From Lumnitzera littorea (lineage: Eukaryota; Streptophyta; Magnoliopsida; Myrtales; Combretaceae): DNA of 64,000 nucleotides. How positions within the stretch are numbered: the first letter of the stretch is position 1; each line of letters opens with the position of its first letter. The stretch lies in contig JAMXBB010000012.1 in NCBI GenBank assembly GCA_024138015.1, forward strand, positions 18,788,458-18,852,457, read 5' to 3'. Positions 33,936 to 45,589 of this stretch are shown piece after piece. The notes beneath the pieces were generated by a model. It saw only the letters and a list, made by a program, of their open reading frames with translations, made no database searches and was not told the origin of the DNA. Position numbers and translations under genes: made by a program.

Positions 33936-36189
33936 TGTCGAGCCTAATTTTTTTATTTCTTTTATTTCAAATTAATTTCTCATTTTTCGATTAATACTAA
34001 ACCTTAACCCATTTAATATTAATTCTCGACTAAAGAAATTGAAAAATTCCAATTTTTTATTTAGAAAATTTTTTTGAGTCGCTACTCGACTGAAGTCGGG
34101 AAAAGAAAAAGAAACCGTAACCAATTGGGTGAATTGATTACAATTTAGCTACCGGTCTTTGATTTCAATTTTAAATGATGAATCAGAGGGTTCCAAGTTT
34201 GAGAGCTAACCTATTAAACCCTTAATGGATACCATTATCTATTTACCGAAATTAAGATTATTTTTCTAATTATAATATTTAAAATAAATAAATAAATAAA
34301 TAAATAAAATCAAAAGAAAAAAAAAGAACTTAAGTTTCTACATATTTTATTGTCGCTTTGAAGGTGCCTATGTATCTGCTAACCAGGATTAAACGATCGT
34401 AGTTCTTTCAAAAAATCTTTAATGTGTTGATTTATTTTAATTTAAAAAACTGCTCGAGTTTACGTTTTTAATTTATTTGATTTATTTAAAAGAAATCTAA
34501 AGGGGTCCTAATTCACTAAATCTTCCATTTTATTTTATAAAAACTCTCTAAAAGTTTATTTTTTAATGGTTTTTTTTTATTTTTATTTATTTACAAAATA
34601 AATTTTTCTAAGTGAGAAAATCTTAAAGTCACAATGCTAAAAATATACCTAAGCATATAAATATATACACATATATCTATTTACCTATCATGTCATAAAC
34701 TTAACTAAATAACTAAGAGAATTATAATGATAAATAAATAAATAAAGAGACAAATAAATAAAAAAAAAAAAAAAACAAAACTGAACCTGACTTAGACTAT
34801 TTGGTGAAAGAGGATGGTATTGGTTCATCGAGCGTGTGTTGTTGGGATTGGCATGGCTACTACAGGCGTATAGATGTTGGCTATCGTATGCAGTTGTGAC
34901 TCATCTGAGAAACAAATGCTGGTGGCTTTTGTGTGCATTGGATTGATGGCCGCTATACGGACGTGTATAGGACGTGCAGTTTGTGAGGGATGTGTATGTG
35001 GCGTGCTGGAGTTTGTACCAGGCGAGCGATTCTGGCTGTGTGCGCAGTGTGTTGGAAGAAGGCGTACTGGAGCTTGTACTAAGCAAGAGAGATTCTGGTT
35101 GTATGGATAATGTATTGTGCGACTGTAGCTGTTTTGGACGTGTATGGGCAGCGTCCGTGAATGGGGATCGTGTGTTGCTAGATGTTGGTGTTTGGTCTAT
35201 CGTTAAGTTTGTGGATGGAGCTTGTTGACTGAGGTAGTGACTTGCTATTGGTGGAGTGGGTCGTGGTCCGTGCTTTGTTCATTGAATGGGTTCCGGACGT
35301 GTTGTTGCAGCGGCGAGTGGCAATTGGGAACGAGTCAAGTTGTCGTGAAGAGTGGGTTGGTGTGTTGGTTGAGCATGGCTATGGGATTGTCGTGGGGTTA
35401 TGTACGCAGTGTGTTGTCATGTTACTGGGTTCGGTTAGCAGTTGGCCTGAGTGATCAGTAGATAGTAGGTGTACTGATCGTAGAAGTGAGTGTGGGTACA
35501 TTAACGTACGGTTGGGTTTTCTGTAGTGAAGAGAAGATGGGGAATGGGGTTCTACTAGAGCTTATGATAATGTGATTATGTGTGTGTGATTGATTTTTCC
35601 TCCCTTTGTTGTTTTTTTCTTTTATAAAGTCCAAATCAAATCTTATCATATCTATTGTATTTGATTTGATAACCATTAAACTAGATCTAAATTAATTCAA
35701 ATATAATTTAACAAGATCAAACTAAATTCAAATGATTTAATAAGATATGAATCCCGTTTTCATCTTATTTTTGTAAAGATAGAAAAATAAAGACATAAAT
35801 GTCTGCTGAAACTCGAACTCATGACTTCAAATTAAATCCAACCCAAATACTCCAATACTTATCCGTTAAGCCGTTGGCCTGTACTTTGATATTCAGTATA
35901 ATTAAACTATACTTAAACTATCCAATTCTCTAAAATAAAATTTTTAACTAAACTAAAACTATTTATTCTTAATAAGAGTTACTTCCTAAAATTTTTTTTA
36001 AAAAGTTTTTTTTTAATTTTCTTTTCTTTTTTTTTTTTTGTATTTTCATTATTTGTTAAAATTTTTTGTTATTTTTATCTTTAATTAATTAATTATTTTT
36101 ATTTTATTATTTTATTTTTTTTAATTAAGACCCTTTTTTGTAAAAATAAAAAATTAAGATTACAGAGTGGCAAAAATTAAGTATCTTCC
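33936..36189 (+). mobile_element. Solo-LTR-like element F inserted in C
   Basis: Begins TGTCGAGCCTAATTTTT and ends AAATTAAGTATCTTCC (terminal CA apparently decayed). It is flanked by exact 5-bp duplications CTTAT (33931-33935 and 36190-36194). On both sides the sequence of element C resumes, as shown by comparison with A and B. The 2254 bp hold an AT-rich left third, an odd G/T-rich, less AT-rich core (about 34790-35540) and a T-rich right part with a SINE-like piece. Several overlapping frames in the core (for example plus 34874-35110, 35222-35461) look like compositional artefacts and match no known protein. Confidence 0.75.
35804..35878 (-). mobile_element. SINE-like piece inside element F
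   Basis: Minus strand: GCCAACGGCTTAACGGAT (35861-35878) resembles an A box and GTCATGAGTTCGAGTTTCAG (about 35805-35824) a B box. Separation and context suggest a tRNA-derived retroposon or its remnant, not a tRNA gene. Confidence 0.42.
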
Positions 36190-37039
36190 CTTATAATTTT
36201 CTTGTTACATTTGCATTTAATTAATGATTTGATAACCATGATTGTTTATGTACTCTTATAACTACGTTTCATCTTATTAAGCTAGTTGTGTTCACGTACC
36301 AATAGACTATTTTGCAAGTGTGGATTAGTACTTGGAAATGCTATGTTACGATCATCTACAGGTTAGTTCTTATAGGTTGGCAAGTGAAGATATGAAGGCT
36401 AATGTATGGATCACTTCTCCTTTTATTTTTGTTTTTCTTTTATGGGAAAACCATAGGGTCTTCCTAAGATGCCCTATGGTTATCATTGGCTCGTTGATAA
36501 ATCTATTATATGTAAGAAAGTCTTCCTGTGGAGTAGTACAATACTTTTGGAAACTTTCAAGCTTATGTTGTATATAAAGTTATATAACAGCTCTGAACTA
36601 TCTATAATATGGGAAAATATACTTCATAAACAATTGCTCCACAAGTATTATATATTATCGGTGCTCATCTGACTACTTCAAAGTTGGTTGAGTCATTAAT
36701 CGTCTTGTGTAGCAGCTAAGATGGATAGTTTCTAACTTAAGTTATTTTACACAACGGAGTTGTTACGACTCTACGGATTAGGCCATAATAGAAAAGATAA
36801 ATCATATTGAGTTTTAAAGGAATTTCTTAAGTATAGAGTTTTGCAGTTTTCAACTTCTACCAATTTTTATTATTTTTTCTTTTTGGTTGACGAAAGATTG
36901 TTAAGATTCTATGTTGGAAATTGAAGATTTAAATATATTAAAAAATGAAAGTCTTCTTAGTTCCTGAGTCCAAATTGTGGAAAGATGTGAAGACATCATC
37001 TCCATATGAGCTGTTAAAACACTTATCTAAACGATGGGT

Positions 37040-40000
37040 TATAAGCTCTACAATCAGTTATTCGGAGTTCGGTTCGTAGAATTTAGGACGATCTACGACA
37101 AAGTTAGAAATGTTAGTAAAAGTAATCCTGTAAGTTCGAATTCAAGAAAATAAATAATAAAATAAGAGAATATAAAATTTTCAAATTTTAAGTATATTAC
37201 TCGTTATTTATCGAAAATGCGTAAAATGTGTAAAATGCATTTTGATAATTAACGAATCACTATAAATAAATTATATGTACATTAAAAATCATAAAATAAC
37301 TTAAATAATATTTAGAAATATTTATTTATACCATATATGAATTTACATATAGGTAGAAATACGCGTAATTGCTAAAAATATAAGAAATATGCTAAAATAA
37401 TGTTAATTAATTAAGTAAAATTCATAAATAATTAATAAAAAGTCAAGAAAATTCTAGAATTGAGGTGTGGCAACTTGTTATTTAAGAAATAAAAGCAACC
37501 AATTAAATCAAGTAAAAAAAAAAAATGCAATTTTAGAAGATGATAAGGCTTACATCACCTCAATTTAATACACCAAAAATCCCTAAGACGTTTATAAATA
37601 GCCAAATTTTTACAGACACTCATTTGGTTAGTTTGAAACCCTAAAAAATTAGAGAACACCGAAATTTAGAAAGAATTAGGGTTTTTACAAAAATTACAAA
37701 AAATCAATACAATTAGGGCTTTAGAAGAAAACTAACACTTAACGGCCACCTAGAAATGAATAGCCACCACCATACCACTCCACCATTACCGCCTAACTTG
37801 GAAGATACCTCCAGGGCCATCGTTGGTGGCTAAAATCCCAACGGCCAAGTGAGTTTGATTCCAACTCGATTTTGCGAAATTTATTAAAATTATTAATTTT
37901 ATTTAGAAAATTATGAATTTTATTATTATGATGTTTTATTATATGTAGAATTAGGAAAAAAATTTATTTTATGAATTTATGTCTATAAATATGCTGTCCT
38001 TAAAAAATCGTACAAACTCAAGCTTTATTTAGATTAGAAATAAATGACCTTAGGAGTGTAGTTTCAAGCTTAAAATTTTTGTGTAAACTGCTTAAGAGTT
38101 ATATAACAATGCTATGAAGCCATTTTTCCAAAAATTAATTTTTGAAATTTTTAAGACTTAAAATGATGCATGAAATGGGTAATTTTAGGTTAATGAGATA
38201 ATTAAATAGATAATTACTGATTTAGTACATAATTATATGTTTTAATATGTTCAAATCTGATGAAGTATGATACTTACAGCATTTAGAGTGTTAGATGTAA
38301 TTATTAGGGTATTATGTAGTAAATAACTAATAGGAAAAATTGTAAATTTTAAGTTAAGTTTGTAAATTAAGTGTAAAATCTGATTTGGGATGAATATAGA
38401 TATTTTGAGATATTAATTGATGTTGGAGATAATATTTGGAGTGATAGAAATATTTGATGTGTATTATGTACATAATAGGTAATAATATATAATATGAAAA
38501 ACTGGAAATACAATAAATAGAAAATGTTAAAATAAAAATTGATATTATACTAATAATATGAATATATATAAAATCTGGTAAGAGACTTAAATTTAGATAA
38601 TTATATGAAAAATGTAAAATTTTCTCACATTGGGAATAAGTTTAGTACACTAATAAGGATTTAAGTGTCCTAGGTAAAATAGAATATTGATTTAAAACTA
38701 AATGTCATAATTAAGATACTTAAGCCTAATGTGATGAATTTCACATTTGTGTTTGGATTGCATTTTTAGGCTTTACATATAATAAACTAAATTGGAACCA
38801 CTTTCGAACCTAAATTGGAGGAAACCGAACCTTAAACTAACCTAGGATGAATTAATAATAACTATTATGTATATGGGAAGAATTAGGTTAAATCATAACG
38901 TAGAGTATATATATACATATCATCAAGATATAAATCCTAAAAACACATTTATATTATATATTATAGGACACACTAAGACGAGTTGACTTGTGGTTTACTA
39001 AGCAAGCAATTAAGGAGATTAGGTAGGTTGGAATTAATACATTGCTATATTTCAAAGTACTAATTTGTAGTACTCGGAGGCTTGAGTTGTACTTTATTGT
39101 GCTTGTTAGATAGTTGGTTATATGCATGTGTTTGTTCTGAGCTACTGATTATGATGCTGATTTGCTGTCTGACTTGTATTTGTATGGAATAATTGATCAC
39201 CGTAAATTGGATCTAATCAAAATATGACTTGTAATAATAAATTGGACATGCATAGTAACCCATTAAGGGATCATTAAGATTCTTCGGCCAAATATCGACC
39301 CCTTCAAAAGGGATAGTACTGGATAGCATTGGATAGCATAATTGGTTCCTTCTTCATCCTTAGTCAAACAAAGTGATAGGAAAGGAGGTCGTAGCAAGGG
39401 TGAAGTCAATGGTTCGAAAGTAGTCATAGGAGGAGTAGTGTCTTCATTGTACAAGCCTAGGTTTGGTCATGAGCTGTTGTAATAACTAAAACTCCTCAAC
39501 CTAGATTAGAGTCGATGTAACTTCTCTAATCTCACAATAGGCTAGACAACGTCGTAAGATGGTATTTGCTCAAACATACATTGCACCTAATAATTTGATT
39601 GATAACCTTGTTTGAGTTTGCTGTATGGTTTAAGTCTCCACCTCAACTTATTGAGTTATGATTGTTCACATTCCTATAGACTTTGTTGTAGGTGTTAGCT
39701 AGGAAGCAGCCATATAACTACCCCAAAGCTAGCAACTGCTAGATCTTGGGGAGTAAGGATATAAATTGAGGACCGGATACACTCTCAAGTATAGAACACT
39801 CTCAAGTATAGTTTACTCTTTAAAGCTTTTAGTATTAATTTATAAATTACTTAAGTAGATTAGGATTAAGTTGTTAAATCTTGTAAAGATACTTAGGTTA
39901 TTTCAATATAAGTATGTATCCTTCTTAAGTTCACAAGTAAATAACATACTTAATTTATGGACTATTTACTTCAAAACGGGTTAGTCATGGACACGTTGTG

Positions 40001-40096
40001 TAAATTGGGTTTAAGATGGTGATTATATGGTCACTTCTATCTTATAATGGTTTGCATGGCGGGACTATTATGACTCTTCCACTTTGGGGCGTGACA
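37040..40096 (+). mobile_element. Element B of family A-D, 3.06 kb
   Basis: The start TATAAGCTCTACAATCAG aligns with the TGTAAGCCC end of D with TG changed to TA, and the end is GGGGCGTGACA. The landmarks are GAATTGAGGTGTGGCAACTT (about 37459), the CCACC-rich stretch with CCAAGTGAGTTTG (37740-37860), the conserved block (about 39245-39550, AAAGTGATAGGAAAGGAGGT) and the tail GGGACTATTATGACTC (40060-40075). Flanking 5-mers TGGGT and TTCTG do not match. Long AT-rich tracts and no frame above about 65 codons. Confidence 0.66.
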
Positions 40097-41230
40097 TTCT
40101 GAATTCTTCCAACCTGTTCATCATCTCTCAGAAGGAGGAAGTTCCCGTAGAAGTTGATAACTCCCATCAGTACCAAGGTTTGAGCTCTTGAAAACTTGAT
40201 TTATTAGACATCCGAGCCCAAATCAGCCCAATATCGAGCTAACCTACCAAAGCCTAGATCCTAAATTCCAACAATCCAAGCAAGCACCTGTTAAGTTTCT
40301 AAGTTGTCGAGCTATCGATATGATGTTAACCTAGTTAGCCAAGCTCTATTTAGCATCTAGCACTTGTTAGGACCACTAGAACAAGAAAGTGAACACATGT
40401 CTCACCCGTTGATAATTGTACCATCCTCGCTAGAATATTCCACTTCCCATTGTTGCTGTTTTACCCCTTATTATAGTTATTTTCTAATTTTAGAGTAGAA
40501 TCTTTTTGTAATTTGAAGTAACCTACGACTTACCCTAATTGGGGCATATAAATACCCCTTAAATGTAATAACTGCATCAACAGTTATCTTCAATATTAAG
40601 ACATTTTCCCTTTTGATCTAAGTGTTTTTGCTCACTCCTTTACTCTTATCTAGCCCATTATGAGCGTGGATTAGTGGTGAGTAACCTCTTATTACACTTA
40701 TGTGTAATATTAAGTGTAGCTTGAGCTTATGTGAGGCGTTGTTGCGTTATATTCATTGTTAGTATATAGGAACCCCTGCTTAAAACTTCGACTTTTCATT
40801 TATCCTTTAAATCACCTTGCGGTTCGAACCTACCTCGGTTAATATGATACCACTACTCATCTGGCTACATCCATGTAAGTTTTGGCATTTTATGTTTTTG
40901 TGTGACTTTGTTGTATTAGTGTTGTGTTAAGTAGTGTTCATTGGGATTTGGATTATTGAGGTAATTTATAGTAAGTGTGAGACTACTTTGTTTTCCCTTG
41001 TTTCTATATTTATAAAATAGAGTGTGTGTGGACTTTAGTTGGTGTGCAACCATCTTGAGTATTGTTGGTAGTGTTTGGTGTTAGTTAAAGCAAGTGTTGT
41101 AGAGTTGAAGTTTGAGGAAGGTTTTGTGTGGTTTAGATAAGATTTTGATTGTGGATAGTGATTCATTGAAGTCTTGAATAATGTTAGACTCTAGTTTTCA
41201 AGGAACTCTTGGAAATTAGGAGAGTGGTGC
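40097..41230 (+). other. Probable 5' LTR/leader region of G1
   Basis: Non-coding. GGGGCATATAAATACCCC (about 40543-40560) is a strong TATA context followed by GC-poor leader sequence, as in the promoter part of a gypsy LTR. The repeated phrase CCGAGC/TCGAGCTA occurs in 40210-40330. I could not find the LTR ends or a primer-binding site, so this assignment rests on position before gag. Confidence 0.4.
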
Positions 41231-42140
41231 TTGAAATGGTTAAGGCCAATAAGGGATCTATATACCCCAATCTACAGACGAAAGGTTGGACAGACTTACG
41301 GACTTGGTAACTAGCCTGGTGACTTCCATATATGAAGATAGGCAATGACCTAGGAGTGACCTGAATAAAGGTCAAATGGATACGATACTCGAGTGGGGCA
41401 ATGGCCGGCCATGTTGAGTAAATTTCTTAGTTTGACCTTGCCAAGCTAGAGGAGTGGATAGAATTGCTCGATGAAGACTTGCTATAGACAAGATAGAAGA
41501 GGAAGGTAAGGAATGAAGCAATGAGGAAGAAGAAAGAAATGACCAAGCTCTTAGAATAGAAGGCTTGAAAATGCAAATTTTGAGCTTTTCTAGTAAGGTG
41601 AGCTAAGGACTGCATGGATTGGGTAGATAAGATTAAAAAGCCATTTGAGTATCATGAGATGCCTAAGAACACCAAGGTAAGACTAGCCTTACTAGAGTTC
41701 ACAAGATATGTCACTTATGGTAGAAGAATTTAGAAGCTACCCGGCAAAGGAGGAGAGATGAAGAGGAGGTTTGTGCCGAGCTACTATTTGCAAGATATAT
41801 TCAAGAAGTTATAGGAATTAAGGCAAGGAGGCTCAAGTATTGATGCTTACTTAAAAGAATTTCAAATGCTAATGATTCACCGTGAAGTTGTAGAACCCGA
41901 AGACCAGACTATCTCTAGATTTATCGGGGGATTGAAGTATTAGATTAGAGATATCCTGGAGACAAGGGACATTTATACATTAGATGAAGCTATCCGAGAT
42001 GCCTAAAGGATAGAGTGACATCGAATGAGCAAATTTCAAGCTCTTGTTAGTCGAGCTTCCCACAGTTGACCTATTTTGCATAGACTTGTGCAATTGAAGT
42101 TGAGTAGGAATACTAATGAAGTCTAACCTGTTTCAATTAT
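41231..42140 (+). pseudogene. G1 gag remnant, N-terminal and capsid part
   Basis: Gypsy Gag with stops. The recognisable capsid part starts near 41610: PFEYHEMPKNTKVRLALLEF, then RRFVPSYYLQDIFKKL, SSIDAYLKEFQMLMI and DQTISRFIGGLKY, nearly the same order and wording as the G4 gag at 55756-56142 on the other strand, so the two are related families. In-frame stops occur near 41731, 41811, 41941 and 42004, mostly where Gln or Trp would fit. The frame runs to 42140 and is cut by the G2 insertion. Confidence 0.8.
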
Positions 42141-42929
42141 TGATGGGCTTAAGGAATTAGCTAAAACCCCAATGTTGGGAATTACCAATTGTCAAGGTAT
42201 GCTAAAGACCTTATGAGCTTTGCATGTTCTGAAGACTTGTTGAAGAGTTCATTAGGCTATGGAGACCTATTAGAGAGCTCACCTGAGCATGGAGATCTAT
42301 TGAAGAACTTTACAAGATTAAGTTGGTAGGTTGACAGGTCGTCAAGTTTGCAAGTCAGCAAGTTAGAAGGTAAATAGGTCGTTAAGTCAGTAGGTTGGCA
42401 AAATTCAAGTCAGCATAGAACAACTCATCAACGCAGCTTTACAGCTCATCACCCTAGTAGCTCATTCGCCTACCTAGTTACAACTTGCCATTAGGACTAC
42501 TTACTTATGTTTTACTTGCTAGATTACCCTTATATTTATCTTGTTTTTATGATGTTACTATTAGGCATCCTTTACTTTATTTTATTTATGAAATTACCAT
42601 TGTGCATAAATAGTTCATATTTGTGGGGTTTTAATAACACTTCTCACTTTTAATGAAAAAACCTTTCAAGTATTTCTTTGTGAAAATTCTCCTATCTTGC
42701 TTTTATTAATCCCTTTAGTAAAGATTGTGACGAGTAACCCTAATTTATATCTTGTGTGTAATATCAAAATAGAGATTAGGTTGTGTAGTGTTCATGTGGT
42801 GCATCATATTCTCATGGACAGCTTACGAATTTGCTAAACATGATTCCATCTTTCTTTTTTCAATATTTCGAAGACCCATTTAATTCACAATTGTAATACC
42901 TTGTGATAACTTAGCTTCAAGACACATCA
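42141..42929 (+). repeat. 5' LTR of G2
   Basis: Starts TGATGGGCTTAAGGAATTAG and ends GACACATCA. Aligns end to end with 62269-63025, including the shared run TAGTTCATATTTGT and the TAGATTACCCTTATATTT segment. Contains a degenerate 30-bp tandem repeat at about 42232-42315. Confidence 0.85.
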
Positions 42930-42936
42930 TATATTT

Positions 42937-42948
42937 TGGTATTAGAGT
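42937..42948 (+). other. Primer-binding site of G2, initiator tRNA-Met type
   Basis: TGGTATTAGAGT resembles the usual TGGTATCAGAGC. It lies 7 bp past the LTR end, a longer spacer than in the copia element here (0 bp). Confidence 0.72.
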
Positions 42949-43299
42949 AGATGTTCAATGATGGTAGGATTTGATTTTTTTTTTTTTTTGCTATAATACC
43001 AAAGCTCCATTTTTGTCGTTGTTCGTAATTGGAAGAAGGTTTGGGTTTCTTATTTCCGGAGCATTATATTCAAAAAGGAGGGATTTTGAATATCGAAGTA
43101 CCCATTGCGTGGACTTACGAAAGGAATTAGCCCAAGAATTTCTACTATGAAGACTTTTGCTTGTTGTTCCCCTTGCTACAAATATCTCATATACATATAT
43201 ACGTTATAGTCAAGTGGGGCGTTGAATGTGAATCCTTAGGTCTTGTCTCCATTTCATTAATTGTGAAAGAGGATTAACACTCACTTAAGGTTGTTCACT

Positions 43300-45550
43300 T
43301 GTGAAAACTTCGGTGGTCTAACAGCGTGGAGCTGTCGTGGGTTGGCTACGTCGTGTGACTGGTGGTTGTCGACAGTCGATATGAGTGCTTAAAGACTGTA
43401 GACGCTTGGTCGGGTAAGCGTAGTCCACATCGAGAGTGGTATTTGCAAGATAGCGGCCGTGCAAGTTAGTGTTTGGTATAGATGGTGATTTTTAGCTGTA
43501 TCGACGACTAGGTCGCACAGTGGTGGTTATTGCCGTACGAATAAGGAAGTATAGGGTGTTTTGTAGAGTTACGGACTATGGCTAGACTGAGTGCGAAGCT
43601 GCAACGCTGTCATGGATGTGTGTTACTGTGCTAGTGCATGGTTGAAGCAAGTGTTTTTCGGCGAAGTGTACTGAACAGCGGTGTGCGTCGCTGTGTATGG
43701 CAGTAGGAGTTGTGCTGGTGTCGAGATGTATTGCGTGTGTGGACAAGTGCAGGTTACAATTGTGTTCAAGCTACTGTAGGGTGCCTTGCCGAACTGTTAA
43801 CCTATAGCTTTTGCCGAGCTAACTTGGTTGGAAGTTAGTGCAATCCGAGCTGTGTATGGAAGTGTAAAAGCGTACTGCTGTCGATTGAAGTGTCGAGCTG
43901 AGATGTGGCCTAACGTTTGAGCAGATTGTTGTTAATGCCGAACTCTATATAGGTGCTGCTGTGCATGCATTGTGCATGAGTTGAGCTGCGCCTGAGAACC
44001 TTGGTCGGTTATGAGTCAGCGCCGGGGTGCTTGTGCCTGTCACTGAGCAACAGTACTCCGAAGTTGCCAAACTGCTCTAAACATACAACATCCGAGCTAT
44101 AGTTGTTCTGCCTACTGAGCTGCTAGACAAGTGTATGTACACACTCAAGTGATTGGTCATAGCGAGGTCGTCCGTGTGAATTTGTATCGTATAGAGTTGT
44201 GTTCCAATTGCCGCCGTGTTGGAGTTGAGTCGAGCTAGTTGTAGGTGTCATGAAGAGCGCCGAGCTGAAATGAAAATACCAAGGCGTGGTGTCGTTGTGG
44301 CCAAGTGTATCCGAGCTACTATTGCCGCCGTGTTGGAGTTGAGTCGTGCCATCCCCTTTTCTAGATTTTCCGAGCTTGTTTCGGAATCGATCACGTACAG
44401 AATTGCTGTCATTCACTAAGATTGCCGATTAGCTGTGAGTGCACAATTGAAGGCATGCCGTGTGCCGCTTTGTATAATTAGTGTCGAGCTGTTGTACTAT
44501 GAAGTAGCCAGCAACGCTAAGATGACGTTGGTATTGGATTGGATAAAAAATTTTATTTTATATTTGATTTATAAATTTATTTGATAACTAGATAAAAACT
44601 AAATTGATAGACTGAATAAAATGTTTAAATTTTGTTCTATTTAAACCGCAGTATAAAAATAAAATTTATTAAATAAAAATAAAAAATATTTTATATTTCC
44701 AAAAATACTTCTCAATGTTAAAATATTAAATTAATAAATATTATTTTTATTAAATATTATAAAAATTATTTATTTTATAATATAAAATAATTAATTTTTT
44801 AATATAAATTTTATATTTAGTACTATGTAAACCAAACATGATATAATAAATTTATACTGTTTAATTTTCTTTATACTTATCTAGTCCAATTCTCTTTATT
44901 CTATTTAGTCTAATCTTTATAATTAAATGTTATCTAGATATACAACATTGCCAAGCTACTGAATTAGTCATCCGAGCTAGATTAGTCGCAGGAGCAGTTG
45001 TCAAGTGACTTGTTGAGCGACTAATATTCGCTGTCTTTTTTGAGATTTTGACTAAGCGGTTGTGATTGGAGTTTTGCCGAGCTGCTGTGCTGTCCGACTT
45101 GCTGTCAATTGAAACTGAGCTGTCGTGAATTTGTCGGGGTAGAGTAAAGGTGCTGAATAGTGTTAGACTGTTGTGTGTGAGGGAAAAAAATCGAGTTGTG
45201 CTACTTTAAAACTACCGAGCTGTCCTTGAATACAAGTGTGTGCCATCCCAAGTGAGAGAGAAGCTGAGCTGAAGTGCCAAGGAAATCGTGCAGATTTACC
45301 GAACAATCTCGCCCTCAAAATGCAGATACTGCTGTCCTTATATGAAATAGATTGTCGAATTGTGTGCTTGAATTGAAGAAAGAGATCGGTGAAGCTATCA
45401 CCCGAGCTAGCATTGATCAAGTTAGTATCATGGGCCATGCAGTGGTTAAGTGCAATTACTGTCCATTTCCGAGGATTATACCGTGCGTGAGCTGTGAACT
45501 TACTCTGTCCGAGCTGTTTAGGATTGGGAGTTGTTGTATTGTTTTTTAAA
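43300..45550 (+). other. G/T-rich, less AT-rich non-coding interior of G2
   Basis: Strikingly less AT-rich than its surroundings, with the phrase (G/C)CGAGCT recurring many times (for example near 43815, 44090, 44230, 44310, 44370, 45075, 45505). GCCGCCGTGTTGGAGTTGAG occurs twice (44211 and 44325). Opposing frames at 44123-44416, 44216-44419 and 45163-45555 are products of this composition and match no known protein. No function can be assigned. Confidence 0.6.
44525..44950. mobile_element. AT-rich insertion in the G2 interior, probably a MITE
   Basis: About 430 bp of very AT-rich DNA sharply bounded by the less AT-rich G2 interior on both sides. The edges are roughly TTGGTATTGGATTGG at the left and TAGATATACAA at the right, which could be weak inverted repeats. 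No clear target duplication was found, so the class is open. Confidence 0.4.
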
Positions 45551-45589
45551 ATCAACTAGTGTTGGTTTAAAGTGCCATCAACTTAATGG

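Larger units (their letters stand above)
31580..36790 (+). mobile_element. Element C of family A-D, carrying an insertion
   Basis: Recognised by the family landmarks in order: GGATTAGGTGTGGACAACT (about 31918), the CCACC-rich stretch with GGTAAGT (32205-32300), the conserved block at about 33715-33930 (GTTGTGGCAAGGTTGGGAAC), and after the insertion the tail 36195-36790 ending TTGTTACGACTCTACGGATT. Less the 33936-36189 insertion it is about 2.95 kb, the size of D. The left boundary (TGTAGG at 31580) is approximate and no target duplication was found. Non-coding. Confidence 0.6.

Noticed and set aside
34874..35461. Overlapping plus-strand frames in the GT-rich core of element F, which read as Cys/Trp/Val-rich proteins
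   Set aside because: Several frames are open at once because stop codons are rare in GT-rich, A-poor sequence. The Cys/Trp excess is a composition effect, and the region is inside a solo-LTR-like element.
36791..37039. Remnant of a G1 LTR between elements C and B (TGTTGGAAATTG near 36913)
   Set aside because: Only a TG dinucleotide and position suggest it. There is no matching partner elsewhere in the window and no target duplication.
44123..45555. Long opposing frames (97 and 130 codons minus, 65-67 plus) in the G2 interior
   Set aside because: Same composition artefact as in element F; no motif, no start context and repeated phrases in multiple frames.
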